From positions 1 to 26,879 of the forward strand of contig JALNYN010000017.1 in NCBI GenBank assembly GCA_023229825.1: 26,879 nucleotides of DNA. Reading direction: 5' to 3'. A program made the position numbers and the translations under genes. Within the stretch, counting starts at the first letter, position 1. Every line of letters starts with the position of its first letter. The notes beneath the pieces were generated by a model. That model worked only from the letters and a program-made list of their open reading frames with translations. It searched no databases and was not told the DNA's origin. The stretch is from Minisyncoccota bacterium (GTDB taxonomy: Bacteria; Patescibacteriota; Minisyncoccia; Phycocordibacterales; CAIJYI01). Positions 7,865 to 15,199 of this stretch are shown here, piece after piece.

Positions 7865-8528
7865 TAATGGAATCAACCTCTTTTCGATATGTTAACCAAT
7901 AGTTTATAAAATCACGAAAATCGTGTATATTGCCAAAATACTCGGGGAACTCTTTTGCGCAAAGAATAAGAGACTCATCCCTCTCTTTTCCTGTATACTC
8001 AAAGTAACTGCTATATTCATATGAGCTCAAATACTCTTTCGCAAGTTTTTTATTGATAATTCCTTTTTTCTTCCATTCCGAATCTATTAATTTTATGGGG
8101 TTAAGATGGATGTATGCAAAAAGATATTTTAAATAATTATCGCCGTCAACATGTTCAGCGCGAAAAGTGCTCTCAAACAAATTCCCAGTCCGATCATTTT
8201 TTTTGTTGAAATACATTGAATAAGAAGTCAGGAGTTTCTTCATAAAAGAGCTTATCCCGTTTTCTTCCGTTTCGCGCAAAAGTAAATGAAAATGGTTCGG
8301 CATAAGGCAATAAGCACCAACAGCGGCAAGAGGTTCCCCTCTTTCCATCAAAGGATAAGGGAGTCTACTGATTTCGGTAAAGCGAACAGATTTCGAACTG
8401 TTTGTAATATACAGCAAACGCAGAAATCTTTCTCTGTCTTCTTTATCTGAAAATATTTCTCGGCGATCTACTCCACGGCTGAATACGTGATAGTACTCAT
8501 CCACACTAAAATTAAATTTCCTTTCCAT
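7854..8528 (-). CDS. REP-associated tyrosine transposase (Y1/HUH family)
   Basis: A 224-aa single-strand DNA nuclease/transposase. The HUH motif is in LMPNHFHLLLRE (H79 and H81). The candidate nucleophilic tyrosine is in SYSMYFNKKNDRTGNLFE (Y103 or Y106), and the family landmark YIHLNPIKLI follows. The start is placed at the ATG 8526-8528 (MERKFNFSVDEYYHVFSRG) because family members begin with this block; a GTG at 8541-8543 would add five residues. No convincing ribosome binding site is seen. The last four codons and the stop fall in the left palindrome, so the element end and the reading frame are interlocked. The gene looks intact. Confidence 0.92.
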   Translation of the reverse strand: MERKFNFSVDEYYHVFSRGVDRREIFSDKEDRERFLRLLYITNSSKSVRFTEISRLPYPLMERGEPLAAVGAYCLMPNHFHLLLRETEENGISSFMKKLLTSYSMYFNKKNDRTGNLFESTFRAEHVDGDNYLKYLFAYIHLNPIKLIDSEWKKKGIINKKLAKEYLSSYEYSSYFEYTGKERDESLILCAKEFPEYFGNIHDFRDFINYWLTYRKEVDSIIQG

Positions 8529-8556
8529 CCCACAAGAATACACCCATCATCAGTGT

Positions 8557-8596
8557 TTTACAAGGTTAGTCCTTGTACAAGGACTAACCTTGTAAA
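8557..8596. repeat. Perfect palindrome, right end of the transposase unit
   Basis: Same 36-bp palindrome as at 7829-7864, here extended to 40 bp by flanking TT/AA. It starts 5 nt beyond the gltX stop codon and may also terminate gltX transcription. Confidence 0.95.
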
Positions 8597-8601
8597 TTGC
8601 A

Positions 8602-10293
8602 TTAAACGGAATCACAGTCCTTTAATCTTCGTACTACCCTCTCTTTTCCCATAACTTTCATGATCGAATACAGATCCGGCGTGTTGGTTTTTCCCGTCAG
8701 GAGAACGCGGAAAATTTTGGCGACATCGCCGACTTGGCCTTTGTATTTTTCCGGCTCGAGCTTATATTGTTTTGCGCCTTCCGCATACCCGAACTTTCTG
8801 GCGATGTCCTTTATTTTTTCAAACCATTCATCTTTGGTGTCGTTCTCATTATAGGTTTCAAGAAAATCACCGACGATCGATTCGCGTTCTTCCTTCGCCA
8901 CACCATAGCTCGAAAGAGCGACGGCGGGTTTTTTCTCATCAAAAAGCGGATCAAAGAAATATCCGATCTCCGAATCCATATCCGCCCATTTTCCAATATC
9001 TTTTCTTCCGCGTGCTTCTCCCATGCGTTCGATGTTAAAAATTGATTTTGTATAGTCGGAGTTTTTTTCCATTTCTTCCGCCAGTTTCGGATCATACTCT
9101 TTCGCCCATACCATCGATTTTTCGTAAATTTCATCGGCGCTCATGCGAGAAACAATATCCTTGCTGATGTCGTTCAATTTCACAAAATCGAAAAGCGGGC
9201 CATTCGACTTGGAAAGCCCTTTCAAAGTAAGCTCGAATTCGCGATTGTCTTTTTTTGGATTCGCTTTCCTCCAATCTTCGAACGCGGAATTGGCGAGATT
9301 GAGGAGGTATTCCACCACCGCTTCGGGTGGATAGCCCTGATCTTTATACAGCATCGCGTTCGCCTCCGGATCTTTCCGCTTGCTGATCTTGCGCTTCGAT
9401 CCCCCGTCCATTTTCTGGATCGGCGCGAGATGTCCGTATCTCGGAGCCTTCCAACCGAACGCGTCGAATAATTGCAAATGAAGCGGGACGGAAGAAACCC
9501 ACTCGTCTCCGCGGATGACATCGGTCGTTCCCATGAAATGATCGTCGACGGCGTGCGCCAGATGATAAGTCGGCAACCCGCTCGATGCCGTCAAAATTTT
9601 CTTATCAATATCGTTCTCAGAAAGTTCGAGATCCCCTTTCAGAAGATCATGAACTTTTATTTTATTTTCAAAATTCCCCTCCGACCGCAAACGAATCACG
9701 AACGGCGTTCCTTTTTCCAATTCTTTGCTCACATCCCCGGGTGCGGCATCGCGCCACTTCGCCCATTTTCCATAATAACCGGGACGAAGACCTTGCTTCA
9801 TCTGTTCTTCTCCCATTGCCTTCGTTTCTTCTCCGGTGCAAAAACACGGATACGCTTTTCCTTTTTCAACGAGTGATCTTACCATGGATCGATAGATATC
9901 TTTGCGCGCGCTTTGCGTGTACGGACCGTACTTCCCTTTTTCTTCTCCCGAGATCGTCATTCCTTCATCGGTCGGAATATCAAAATGATCCAGAGCTTTC
10001 ACAATAACCTCGGTCGTTTCCGCCTTCGAACGCAGTTCATCCGTATCCTCGATCCGCAAATAAAAGACACCCTTGGTCTGATGTGCCAACCGCTCGGAAA
10101 TGAGCGCCGAATACACGCCGCCGATATGCATCAAACCCGTCGGACTCGGACCGACGCGCGTGACCATCGCACCCTCCTGCAGATAGCGCGGAGGATATTT
10201 TTTCTCGAGTTCTTCGGGCGTCGGCAGTTCATACGGAAAAAGTTTTTCAATAATATCTTTCGGAAGAATGTGGTTTTCTTGTTTTGGGTCCAT
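8602..10293 (-). CDS. gltX: Glutamyl-tRNA synthetase
   Basis: A 563-aa class I synthetase that charges tRNA-Glu. The HIGH signature is in GPSPTGLMHIGG (H56 to G59) and KMSKS is KISKR at 302-306 inside GGSKRKISKRKDPEA. RIEDTD at 80-85 is the glutamate-site landmark. Residues 1-40 form an N-terminal extension before the usual start of the Rossmann fold. From about 330 on lies the anticodon-binding region, ending in VMGKERVVRRL. A non-discriminating role (also charging tRNA-Gln) is possible but cannot be read from the sequence. No clear Shine-Dalgarno lies before the ATG; the upstream 50 nt are A/T-rich. Monocistronic. Confidence 0.95.
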   Translation of the reverse strand: MDPKQENHILPKDIIEKLFPYELPTPEELEKKYPPRYLQEGAMVTRVGPSPTGLMHIGGVYSALISERLAHQTKGVFYLRIEDTDELRSKAETTEVIVKALDHFDIPTDEGMTISGEEKGKYGPYTQSARKDIYRSMVRSLVEKGKAYPCFCTGEETKAMGEEQMKQGLRPGYYGKWAKWRDAAPGDVSKELEKGTPFVIRLRSEGNFENKIKVHDLLKGDLELSENDIDKKILTASSGLPTYHLAHAVDDHFMGTTDVIRGDEWVSSVPLHLQLFDAFGWKAPRYGHLAPIQKMDGGSKRKISKRKDPEANAMLYKDQGYPPEAVVEYLLNLANSAFEDWRKANPKKDNREFELTLKGLSKSNGPLFDFVKLNDISKDIVSRMSADEIYEKSMVWAKEYDPKLAEEMEKNSDYTKSIFNIERMGEARGRKDIGKWADMDSEIGYFFDPLFDEKKPAVALSSYGVAKEERESIVGDFLETYNENDTKDEWFEKIKDIARKFGYAEGAKQYKLEPEKYKGQVGDVAKIFRVLLTGKTNTPDLYSIMKVMGKERVVRRLKDCDSV

Positions 10294-10380
10294 AAATTAA
10301 TTTGTTTTCTGTTATTACGTTATATGTATAAAGTACGACATTTTTTCTTATTTTACAATCTTGCCCGTGCATAGCAAAAA

Positions 10381-10409
10381 TTGACCCGCTATTTTTTGTA
10401 TGATATTTT
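10381..10409 (+). promoter_or_regulatory. Promoter of the 10446 gene
   Basis: TTGACC at 10381-10386, 17-bp spacer, TATTTT at 10404-10409. The -10 is weak; TATGAT four bases earlier is an alternative with poor spacing. Confidence 0.45.
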
Positions 10410-10445
10410 TAAATGAGATGGTTCATTTTAAGAGAGGGAGGCTTT

Positions 10446-10673
10446 ATGTTCTGGGTGATTTTCTCCATGATCTTGTTTCTGGTCCTCGGACTCTATTCTG
10501 GTTTTCTCTGTGAAAAAGCGATCACAAAAAAGCTATACGGCGAAGCTGTCTTTTTTGGGCTTTGCGCCAATGCCGGTGCGATCTTTGCCGCCGCCATCGC
10601 CATCATGCTGGTCTTGGTATCTCATCAAGGCATTGCCGATGAGGTCTTGCACAAAATTTTTACCTGTTTATAG
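10446..10673 (+). CDS. 75-aa two-helix membrane protein, unknown
   Basis: The start at 10446 (MFWVIFSMILFLVLG) follows GGGAGG with about 5 nt spacing; the longer frame from 10413 lacks such a site. Two hydrophobic segments, residues about 2-19 and 36-58, are joined by a basic turn (EKAITKKLYGE). I do not recognise the family. It has its own promoter and terminator and is followed by an independent promoter for the SPFH gene, so it is not clearly part of that operon. Confidence 0.65.
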   Translation: MFWVIFSMILFLVLGLYSGFLCEKAITKKLYGEAVFFGLCANAGAIFAAAIAIMLVLVSHQGIADEVLHKIFTCL

Positions 10674-10679
10674 GTCTGT

Positions 10680-10709
10680 ATCCGCTCAAATTCATGAGCG
10701 GATCTTTTT
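10680..10709 (+). terminator. Terminator of the 10446 gene
   Basis: Perfect stem ATCCGCTCA-AATTCA-TGAGCGGAT followed by CTTTTTG, 6 nt after the stop. Confidence 0.9.
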
Positions 10710-10717
10710 GACAGATA

Positions 10718-10746
10718 TTGACTATTTTATGTAAATAGTGTATAAT
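10718..10746 (+). promoter_or_regulatory. Promoter of the SPFH / polytopic protein operon
   Basis: TTGACT (10718-10723), 17-bp spacer, consensus TATAAT (10741-10746). A leader of about 50 nt ends in AGAGGT before the ATG at 10804. Confidence 0.8.
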
Positions 10747-10803
10747 AATTTCGGATTAAAATCCATATTTTAACATTGTTTTTTGACAAAGAGGTAATAA
10801 TAT

Positions 10804-12075
10804 ATGTTATTAAATATCTTATGGTGGCTTTTGCTTTTCATTTCGATAAGCGGCCCCTTGATCATCCCGTGGTGGTGGTCCTTGTATGTCGGCTGGTGTT
10901 TATTCACCACCCTCAACAATGCGACCGGTGCCATGGCGGCCATTCGGGTACAAAACGGTAAGGAAGTGGAAACATCATATACTGATAAAAAAGGAGTAGC
11001 AAAGATCGGACACATAACGTCCGGCGGTACCTATGACGGAGTAATACTTCCGCGAGGATATCGTTTGAAAGATTGCGACGAGCCCGAGCTTGCAGGCAAA
11101 AAGGAAATAGAGAAATTCGACGAAACGGTCGACTGGTTATCCTATGCTTCCATACTGAGAAGTTACGGTATCTACTGGATCGGACCGCCTCCGGCAAGAA
11201 GAGCGAGCTATCGCTTTGTGTGGACGGAATTTGCAAAAAACACCGGTGGCGAAGGCAACGTAATACGTCGTGAAGAACCGACGGATTTCTTCTATGTCGC
11301 CCGGGTTGAATATGCGATCACTACGGAAAACGTAGAGATAGGAGGAAACGCATTCGTTGACCTTACCTTCTCTGTGTTTATAAGGATCGTTGTTCCTGAG
11401 ATCGCGTTTTGCGGCAACGTAGACGTTATCGCACAGCTTGGCACCACGCTCAAAACTGAAGCGGATACTTTTTTCAGATCGATACAATACGAGGATTTGA
11501 AGAAAAAGGAAAATGAAAAAAGCTTCAGCGACGTTATAAAATCCGGTCCGACAAAAACCACTCTGGGGATCATTGTCGATGAAGTGCGTCTTTCGAACGT
11601 TGGAGGCAAACTGTCCGACACCATTCGCGATGCATTCCAAGCAGCGCTGGTGGCAACAAAGACCGGTGAAGCAACCATTATTTCGGCAACAAAAACAGGT
11701 GAGGCAAAGGTTATAACTGCCAAAGCCAATGCTACGGCAAAAAATCTTGATACCGATGCGGAAAAACGACGTATTGATGAAACGTATGCGGCAAAGGCGA
11801 AACATCCCGACATGGCAAGATACGAAGCCATAGAGAAAGCCGGTGATAAGGGCAGTGCTATTGTTTTTGAAGGACCTCGCGCCATGACTGACGACGCAAA
11901 AAGTATGCTCGTCGCCATGAAAAGCACCTCAAATAATGATGCCGTGAAAAAACCGGAAGATGAAATGACCGATCTTAAAGAGAGCAAGCAGGAAGAAACA
12001 AAACCTGAGGATACATCAAAAGATCCAAAAGGCAGGGCGAAAAAGCGAGGAGGAAAAAATGACTCCGCACAATGA
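10804..12075 (+). CDS. SPFH/band-7-like (flotillin-type) membrane protein
   Basis: A 423-aa protein tethered by a Trp-rich N-terminal hydrophobic segment (residues 1-38, WWLLLFISISGPLIIPWWW). Residues about 45-270 resemble an SPFH/band-7 domain: FVDLTFSVFIRIVVPE, then LGIIVDEVRLSNVGGKLSDT before a helical stretch. Residues 275-320 are Ala/Thr/Lys-rich with repeats of ATKTGEA, typical of the coiled-coil arm after SPFH. The last 60 residues are charged and disordered, ending KKRGGKNDSAQ. SPFH proteins form large membrane-attached rings that organise lipid domains or proteases. AGAGGT precedes the ATG. The gene overlaps the next by 17 nt. The SPFH call rests on architecture and motif feel, not a search. 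Confidence 0.7.
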   Translation: MLLNILWWLLLFISISGPLIIPWWWSLYVGWCLFTTLNNATGAMAAIRVQNGKEVETSYTDKKGVAKIGHITSGGTYDGVILPRGYRLKDCDEPELAGKKEIEKFDETVDWLSYASILRSYGIYWIGPPPARRASYRFVWTEFAKNTGGEGNVIRREEPTDFFYVARVEYAITTENVEIGGNAFVDLTFSVFIRIVVPEIAFCGNVDVIAQLGTTLKTEADTFFRSIQYEDLKKKENEKSFSDVIKSGPTKTTLGIIVDEVRLSNVGGKLSDTIRDAFQAALVATKTGEATIISATKTGEAKVITAKANATAKNLDTDAEKRRIDETYAAKAKHPDMARYEAIEKAGDKGSAIVFEGPRAMTDDAKSMLVAMKSTSNNDAVKKPEDEMTDLKESKQEETKPEDTSKDPKGRAKKRGGKNDSAQ

Positions 12076-13015
12076 CCCTTCGCAAACAAATAATGATTCT
12101 TGGTTAAAAAAAATCATAGGTTTTGTTCGGGAACTTTCGTGGGATAAAACGAGGGGAAAAATTTCCTCTTTTCTTACCCTTCCGAAAAAAAGACCGCATG
12201 GATTAGTGATCTATGCATCTTTTGTACTCTTTCTGCTCATTAAACTTTACCCAAGCGGCGACGGCGGCAATACTGGAGGCTTAGTGCTTTCGTTTTTTGC
12301 AGCGATCGGACTTATCATCGCAGTTATCGGCATATTCCTTGTCGTGAAAGCATGGCAAAAACGCAAAAGATCCAGTTCATCCAAGAGTAAAGATGTTGTA
12401 AAAGACAAGCCGAAAAAACCGCCTCCGCAAGATTCTCGTCTGACTTTTTGGGTCGATCCATCTACGTGGGTAATGTTTTTATTCGGATATCTTTTCTTTA
12501 CGACCGCATGGGCAAACGATCTGTTCGTCGGTCCGTACCGCGGCTCGATCGTTGATATGCTGACAATGGTCCCGCCAGCGGATGGAATGTTGTATCTTCC
12601 TCTGTTCGGACTTTTGATCGTATCGCTATTGTGTCCTTTTCTGCTCTTAGTCGAAAGAAGTTACTTTCTTGACTGGATAGGAGGGTTCATCTTTCCGATC
12701 ATATTCAGCGTCTGGGCGGCGTGGAATCTTTGGTTTATGCCGTTCCGATCGCCGCATGCAGTGCGCATACCCGCCCTTGAATGGATCTCAGACTGGATCC
12801 CAGGGGTAAGTTCAAGCTTTATATTCCCCGCCGATCCTCAGATACCGACATGGAGCATCTTCTTGGTCTTCATCATGCTTATGATGATCGTTCCGGTGCT
12901 GCCAGCTATCAGGTATTACTATAACATCACTTATTTGCGCGGCATGATACTGACGGTTATGACCATCATGTTTGGACAACAGGTTTTGATCTTTATGGGT
13001 CAAGCGTTCTTTTAA
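12059..13015 (+). CDS. Polytopic membrane protein paired with the SPFH protein
   Basis: A 318-aa protein, family not recognised. A cytoplasmic N-terminus of about 45 residues is followed by about seven hydrophobic segments (near 47-63, 74-97, 136-152, 172-197, 204-225, 262-284 and 294-315). A Lys/Ser-rich loop at about 99-125 (KRKRSSSSKSKDVVKDKPKK) separates the first two helices from the rest. The ATG lies inside the end of the SPFH gene and is preceded by GGAGG, so translation is probably coupled. By analogy with NfeD-stomatin pairs it could be the membrane partner of the SPFH ring, but it is not NfeD-like in sequence. That is inference from context. Confidence 0.75.
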   Translation: MTPHNDPSQTNNDSWLKKIIGFVRELSWDKTRGKISSFLTLPKKRPHGLVIYASFVLFLLIKLYPSGDGGNTGGLVLSFFAAIGLIIAVIGIFLVVKAWQKRKRSSSSKSKDVVKDKPKKPPPQDSRLTFWVDPSTWVMFLFGYLFFTTAWANDLFVGPYRGSIVDMLTMVPPADGMLYLPLFGLLIVSLLCPFLLLVERSYFLDWIGGFIFPIIFSVWAAWNLWFMPFRSPHAVRIPALEWISDWIPGVSSSFIFPADPQIPTWSIFLVFIMLMMIVPVLPAIRYYYNITYLRGMILTVMTIMFGQQVLIFMGQAFF

Positions 13016-13020
13016 TCACA

Positions 13021-13052
13021 AAGCGGTTCGACATTCGTCGAACCGCTTTTTT
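13021..13052 (+). terminator. Terminator of the SPFH operon
   Basis: Perfect 12-bp stem AAGCGGTTCGAC / GTCGAACCGCTT around ATTC, then TTTT. It lies in the short convergent gap before the pilin-like gene at 13095. Confidence 0.9.
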
Positions 13053-13054
13053 CG

Positions 13055-13092
13055 TACTTTATAAACTTGATGAACTTTTTACTTGATAACTG
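13055..13092. repeat. ACTTTATAAACTTGATGAACTT low-complexity repeat
   Basis: A/T-rich tandem of ACTT-units directly after the stop of the 13095 gene on the minus strand. Similar sequence sits directly after the stop at 17198, and weaker versions at 2110 and 4351. Confidence 0.55.
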
Positions 13093-13094
13093 TT

Positions 13095-13451
13095 TTATCC
13101 CGGCAAGATCGGTATCGGGATCTCAAAATTTCCGGGACCGACATCGGTGCCAAAGGAACGGTCCATAAAACCGATTATCCCCCATATGCTGATCAGAACA
13201 AAAAGCGCGACAACCCCCCACGTCATGATCCCCTTTCCTTCCTCAACCTTTTTCGGGTCGCCGGATGATAAAATAAATTTGGCGAGTCCATACATAAATA
13301 CGCCGAAAGCCAAAAGAGGAAGTATGGTCCCCAAAGACCAGATAATGTACCCAAATACGCCGGTTACCGTCCACAAAGTGCTTTGTGCCAGCGCCCCGAG
13401 CGGGAAGAAAGATCCAACAAATAATAAAAGATTTCTTATGTTCTTTTTCAT
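13095..13451 (-). CDS. VirB2/TrbC-type pilin-like protein (subfamily B, divergent)
   Basis: A 118-aa protein. Signal peptide 1-23 (cleavage near GALAQ), hydrophobic helix about 28-61, a short polar turn with SSGDPKKVEEGKG at 62-74, then a second helix 75-95 ending GIIGFMDRSFGTD. This signal-helix-loop-helix plan and length match VirB2/TrbC conjugative pilins. It shares the GDP...GK..M.WG..ALFV and GIIGF..RS.GTD blocks with the paralogs at 13551, 14369 and 15200 but is more distant. The ATG lies 6 nt beyond TATACT (13458-13463), unlike its paralogs, which have A/T-rich leaders. Last gene of the array. Confidence 0.8.
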   Translation of the reverse strand: MKKNIRNLLLFVGSFFPLGALAQSTLWTVTGVFGYIIWSLGTILPLLAFGVFMYGLAKFILSSGDPKKVEEGKGIMTWGVVALFVLISIWGIIGFMDRSFGTDVGPGNFEIPIPILPG

Positions 13452-13457
13452 ATCATC

Positions 13458-13463
13458 AGTATA
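13458..13463 (-). promoter_or_regulatory. -10 element of the 13451 pilin gene, leaderless type
   Basis: TATACT on the minus strand with 6 nt to the ATG at 13449-13451. Confidence 0.55.
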
Positions 13464-13502
13464 TCAAATTTTATCCGGATCTGCTCATAAAACTGTGGAA
13501 TA

Positions 13503-13532
13503 AAAATCGCCCCAAGTAATTGGAGCGATTTT
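13503..13532 (-). terminator. Terminator of the 13940 pilin gene
   Basis: Stem AAAATCGCCCCAA / TTGGAGCGATTTT with one mismatch, 18 nt past the stop. The minus-strand RNA ends in a U-run. Confidence 0.8.
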
Positions 13533-13550
13533 GATCTTACCTTAAATACT

Positions 13551-13940
13551 CTAGTAGCCGGGCATGTAATTCACCGTTGCGGGAGTAAAGGTTGGTGTTA
13601 TGACGTTTATTGCGGTCGCAGTCTCATCCGTTCCGGTCGATCTCTGCAAAAATCCGATGATGCCGTAGATACTGACCATGACGAATAAAGCGAGAATTCC
13701 CCAGATCATGATACTTTTTCCCTCCGCGGCAGCATCAGGGTCGCCCGCTTTCAATATGTAAAGCGCCAAGCCGTAGAAGAAGAACAGGATGGCGAGCATG
13801 CTCGCGATCGGTATAAGTGATGCAATGATCACACCAAAGAGATTAACGAGACCTCCCGCGTCAGCCGTCATATTGGAAGTCTGCCCCAGAGCGATAGCCG
13901 GAACAAAAAAAGAAACGAGCGCAAATAACGTTTTTTTCAT
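13551..13940 (-). CDS. VirB2/TrbC-type pilin-like protein (subfamily B, paralog 1)
   Basis: A 129-aa protein: signal peptide 1-20 (PAIALGQ), helix about 31-62 (LIPIASMLAILFFFYGLA), turn KAGDPDAAAEGK, helix about 76-97, then a 24-residue C-terminal tail (NVITPTFTPATVNYMPGY). Residues 71-106 are identical to those of the paralogs at 14369 and 15200, and long stretches are identical also at DNA level. Only the signal region and tail vary. It is preceded by TATACT at 13998-14003 and a TTATCCACA box, with a leader of about 50 nt that lacks a convincing Shine-Dalgarno. A secreted or membrane-embedded pilin subunit is the best reading; the exact partner machinery is not in view. Confidence 0.85.
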   Translation of the reverse strand: MKKTLFALVSFFVPAIALGQTSNMTADAGGLVNLFGVIIASLIPIASMLAILFFFYGLALYILKAGDPDAAAEGKSIMIWGILALFVMVSIYGIIGFLQRSTGTDETATAINVITPTFTPATVNYMPGY

Positions 13941-13997
13941 AAAAAATCGAAGACACCTTTAATTGATAAATAACCAGCTATGGTATGCCTTGTTTTT

Positions 13998-14040
13998 AGT
14001 ATAGCATGACTGGCGAGAAATAGTTGTGGATAACACAATT
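13998..14040 (-). promoter_or_regulatory. Promoter region with DnaA-box-like dyad, pilin 13940
   Basis: Minus strand -10 TATACT at 13998-14003. The site TTGTG-GATAA-CACAA lies at 14024-14038 and contains the perfect DnaA-box 9-mer TTATCCACA at 14025-14033, at or just upstream of the -35 position. The whole block recurs with the same spacing before the 14755 gene. Confidence 0.6.
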
Positions 14041-14042
14041 GA

Positions 14043-14056
14043 AGTATCAGTATCGG
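14043..14056. repeat. AGTATCAG repeat, copy b (short)
   Basis: AGTATCAGTATCGG, a shortened copy of the cluster at 6473 and 14853, adjacent to the dyad site of the 13940 promoter. Confidence 0.7.
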
Positions 14057-14098
14057 GGGTGATTAGATCAATGACACCCGCAAAATCATACTGCCAAT

Positions 14099-14265
14099 GC
14101 GTCGCCGGACGCGGGTGACCTAATTTTTAAGGAGCGTTGAGCGACTATAAAAATGGAAATACTCTTGTGGTGCTCCGACCCCGTCCGAAACATTTTAAAC
14201 GAATAGAGCGTCGTCATGACCCCAAAACATTCCAACGTGGTCATCCGCTGACTGGCAAACACGGA
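14099..14265. repeat. Decayed copy of the 120-bp double stem-loop repeat
   Basis: GTCGCCGGACGCGGG, CCCCGTCCGAAACATTTT and CCAAAACATTCCAACG occur in the order of the intact elements but with lost arms. It occupies the gene-free stretch 14057-14316, where I see no gene. Confidence 0.45.
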
Positions 14266-14316
14266 ACAACGGGTGATAAGCCTTAATTTGAAAATTTGGG
14301 TACGGCTATACAACAT

Positions 14317-14349
14317 AAAAACCGCCTCAAAATACTTTGAGGCGGTTTT
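14317..14349 (-). terminator. Terminator of the 14755 pilin gene
   Basis: Perfect stem AAAACCGCCTCAAA-ATAC-TTTGAGGCGGTTTT. On the minus strand it ends GGTTTTTA, 20 nt past the stop. Confidence 0.9.
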
Positions 14350-14368
14350 ATCTTCAAGAATAAGGATC

Positions 14369-14755
14369 TTATTGCGTCGTATAGTTGGCGGTCGCAGGAG
14401 TGAATGTCGGCGTAATCACGTTCAACGCGGTCGCAGCCTCATCCGTTCCGGTCGATCTCTGCAAAAATCCGATGATACCGTAGATACTGACCATGACGAA
14501 CAAAGCGAGAATTCCCCAGATCATGATACTTTTTCCTTCTGCAGCCGCTTCGGGATCGCCTGCTTTCAAGATGTAAATTGCCAAGCCGTAGAAGAAGAAC
14601 AGGATGGCGAGCATGCTCGCTATCGGAATGAGAGATGCAACGATCACCCCGAAAAGATTAACGAGACCTCCCGCATCCGCCGTCGTATTGGAAGTCTGTC
14701 CCAAAGCGATAGCCGGAGCCAAAAACGAACCGAGTACAAATAACGATTTTTTCAT
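14369..14755 (-). CDS. VirB2/TrbC-type pilin-like protein (subfamily B, paralog 2)
   Basis: A 128-aa protein with the same plan as the 13551 gene: signal peptide 1-20, helix about 31-62, turn with KAGDPEAAAEGK, helix about 76-97 and a variable tail (LNVITPTFTPATANYTTQ). It differs from the 13551 product by a handful of residues, mostly in the signal peptide and tail. At DNA level whole runs including silent positions are shared, which points to recent duplication or gene conversion. The promoter at 14808-14813 and its upstream dyad are a copy of those of the 13940 gene. It has its own terminator. Confidence 0.85.
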   Translation of the reverse strand: MKKSLFVLGSFLAPAIALGQTSNTTADAGGLVNLFGVIVASLIPIASMLAILFFFYGLAIYILKAGDPEAAAEGKSIMIWGILALFVMVSIYGIIGFLQRSTGTDEAATALNVITPTFTPATANYTTQ

Positions 14756-14807
14756 AAAAATTCAAATAAACTTATAAATTGATATATTTGTAATGCGACC
14801 TGTTTTT

Positions 14808-14850
14808 AGTATAGCACGACTGGAAGGAAACAGTTGTGGATAACACAACA
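14808..14850 (-). promoter_or_regulatory. Promoter region with DnaA-box-like dyad, pilin 14755
   Basis: -10 TATACT at 14808-14813; TTGTG-GATAA-CACAA dyad at 14834-14848 with TTATCCACA at 14835-14843. The offset between -10 and box (27 nt) is the same as in the 13998 promoter. Confidence 0.6.
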
Positions 14851-14852
14851 AA

Positions 14853-14880
14853 AGTATCAGGGAAAAGTATCAGTATCAGG
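14853..14880. repeat. AGTATCAG repeat cluster, copy c
   Basis: 28 bp identical to copy a at 6473-6500. It lies between the stop of the 15172 gene and the promoter of the 14755 gene. Confidence 0.8.
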
Positions 14881-14890
14881 AACGGTACGA

Positions 14891-15172
14891 CTAATAGTTG
14901 GACGGCAACGTTGCGCCGAAATCGGAAAGGTTCACGCCGAAGGTGTTCACGATGAGTTTCATGATCCCAAAAACCGTGATCATGATGAACATCCCCACCA
15001 ACCCCCATACCATATGTCTTTGTCCGGTTTGTCGATCGCTGTCGCTTCCTTGAGGAAGAAAATAACGAATGAGGCCGATGAGAAAGTAGACCGTTGCGAC
15101 GACGAACAGAACCGCTATGAAGGGGTTCAGAATAAACGTGTAAATTTTGAGGAGCAGTTGATCAATGTTCAT
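14891..15172 (-). CDS. Pilin-like two-helix protein without signal peptide (subfamily C)
   Basis: A 93-aa protein. There is no cleavable signal peptide; the first helix is at about 13-39, a polar turn GSDSDRQTGQ at 42-51, and the second helix 54-76 (HMVWGLVGMFIMITVFGIMKLIV) followed by NTFG and a short tail. The MVWG..GMFIM.T..GI pattern matches the second helix of subfamily B and of the 15955 product. It lies 27 nt after the stop of the 15574 gene without an evident promoter, so it is probably co-transcribed with it. It could be a minor subunit or a platform protein rather than a processed pilin. Confidence 0.75.
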   Translation of the reverse strand: MNIDQLLLKIYTFILNPFIAVLFVVATVYFLIGLIRYFLPQGSDSDRQTGQRHMVWGLVGMFIMITVFGIMKLIVNTFGVNLSDFGATLPSNY

Positions 15173-15199
15173 GTTTTGAAAGAAAAAAGATAATGCGAT

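Larger units (their letters stand above)
7829..8596 (-). mobile_element. RAYT / IS200-like unit bounded by identical palindromes
   Basis: About 770 bp made of one Y1 transposase gene and a perfect palindrome at each end. It sits exactly between the converging 3' ends of the GH57 and gltX genes and breaks neither. Y1 transposases act on single-stranded hairpins at the element ends, which is what the palindromes would form. Whether it still moves is unknown. Confidence 0.8.

Noticed and set aside
14024..14038. A lac-type operator
   Set aside because: TTGTG-GATAA-CACAA only resembles part of lacO; symmetry and spacing differ and no LacI-family gene is present.
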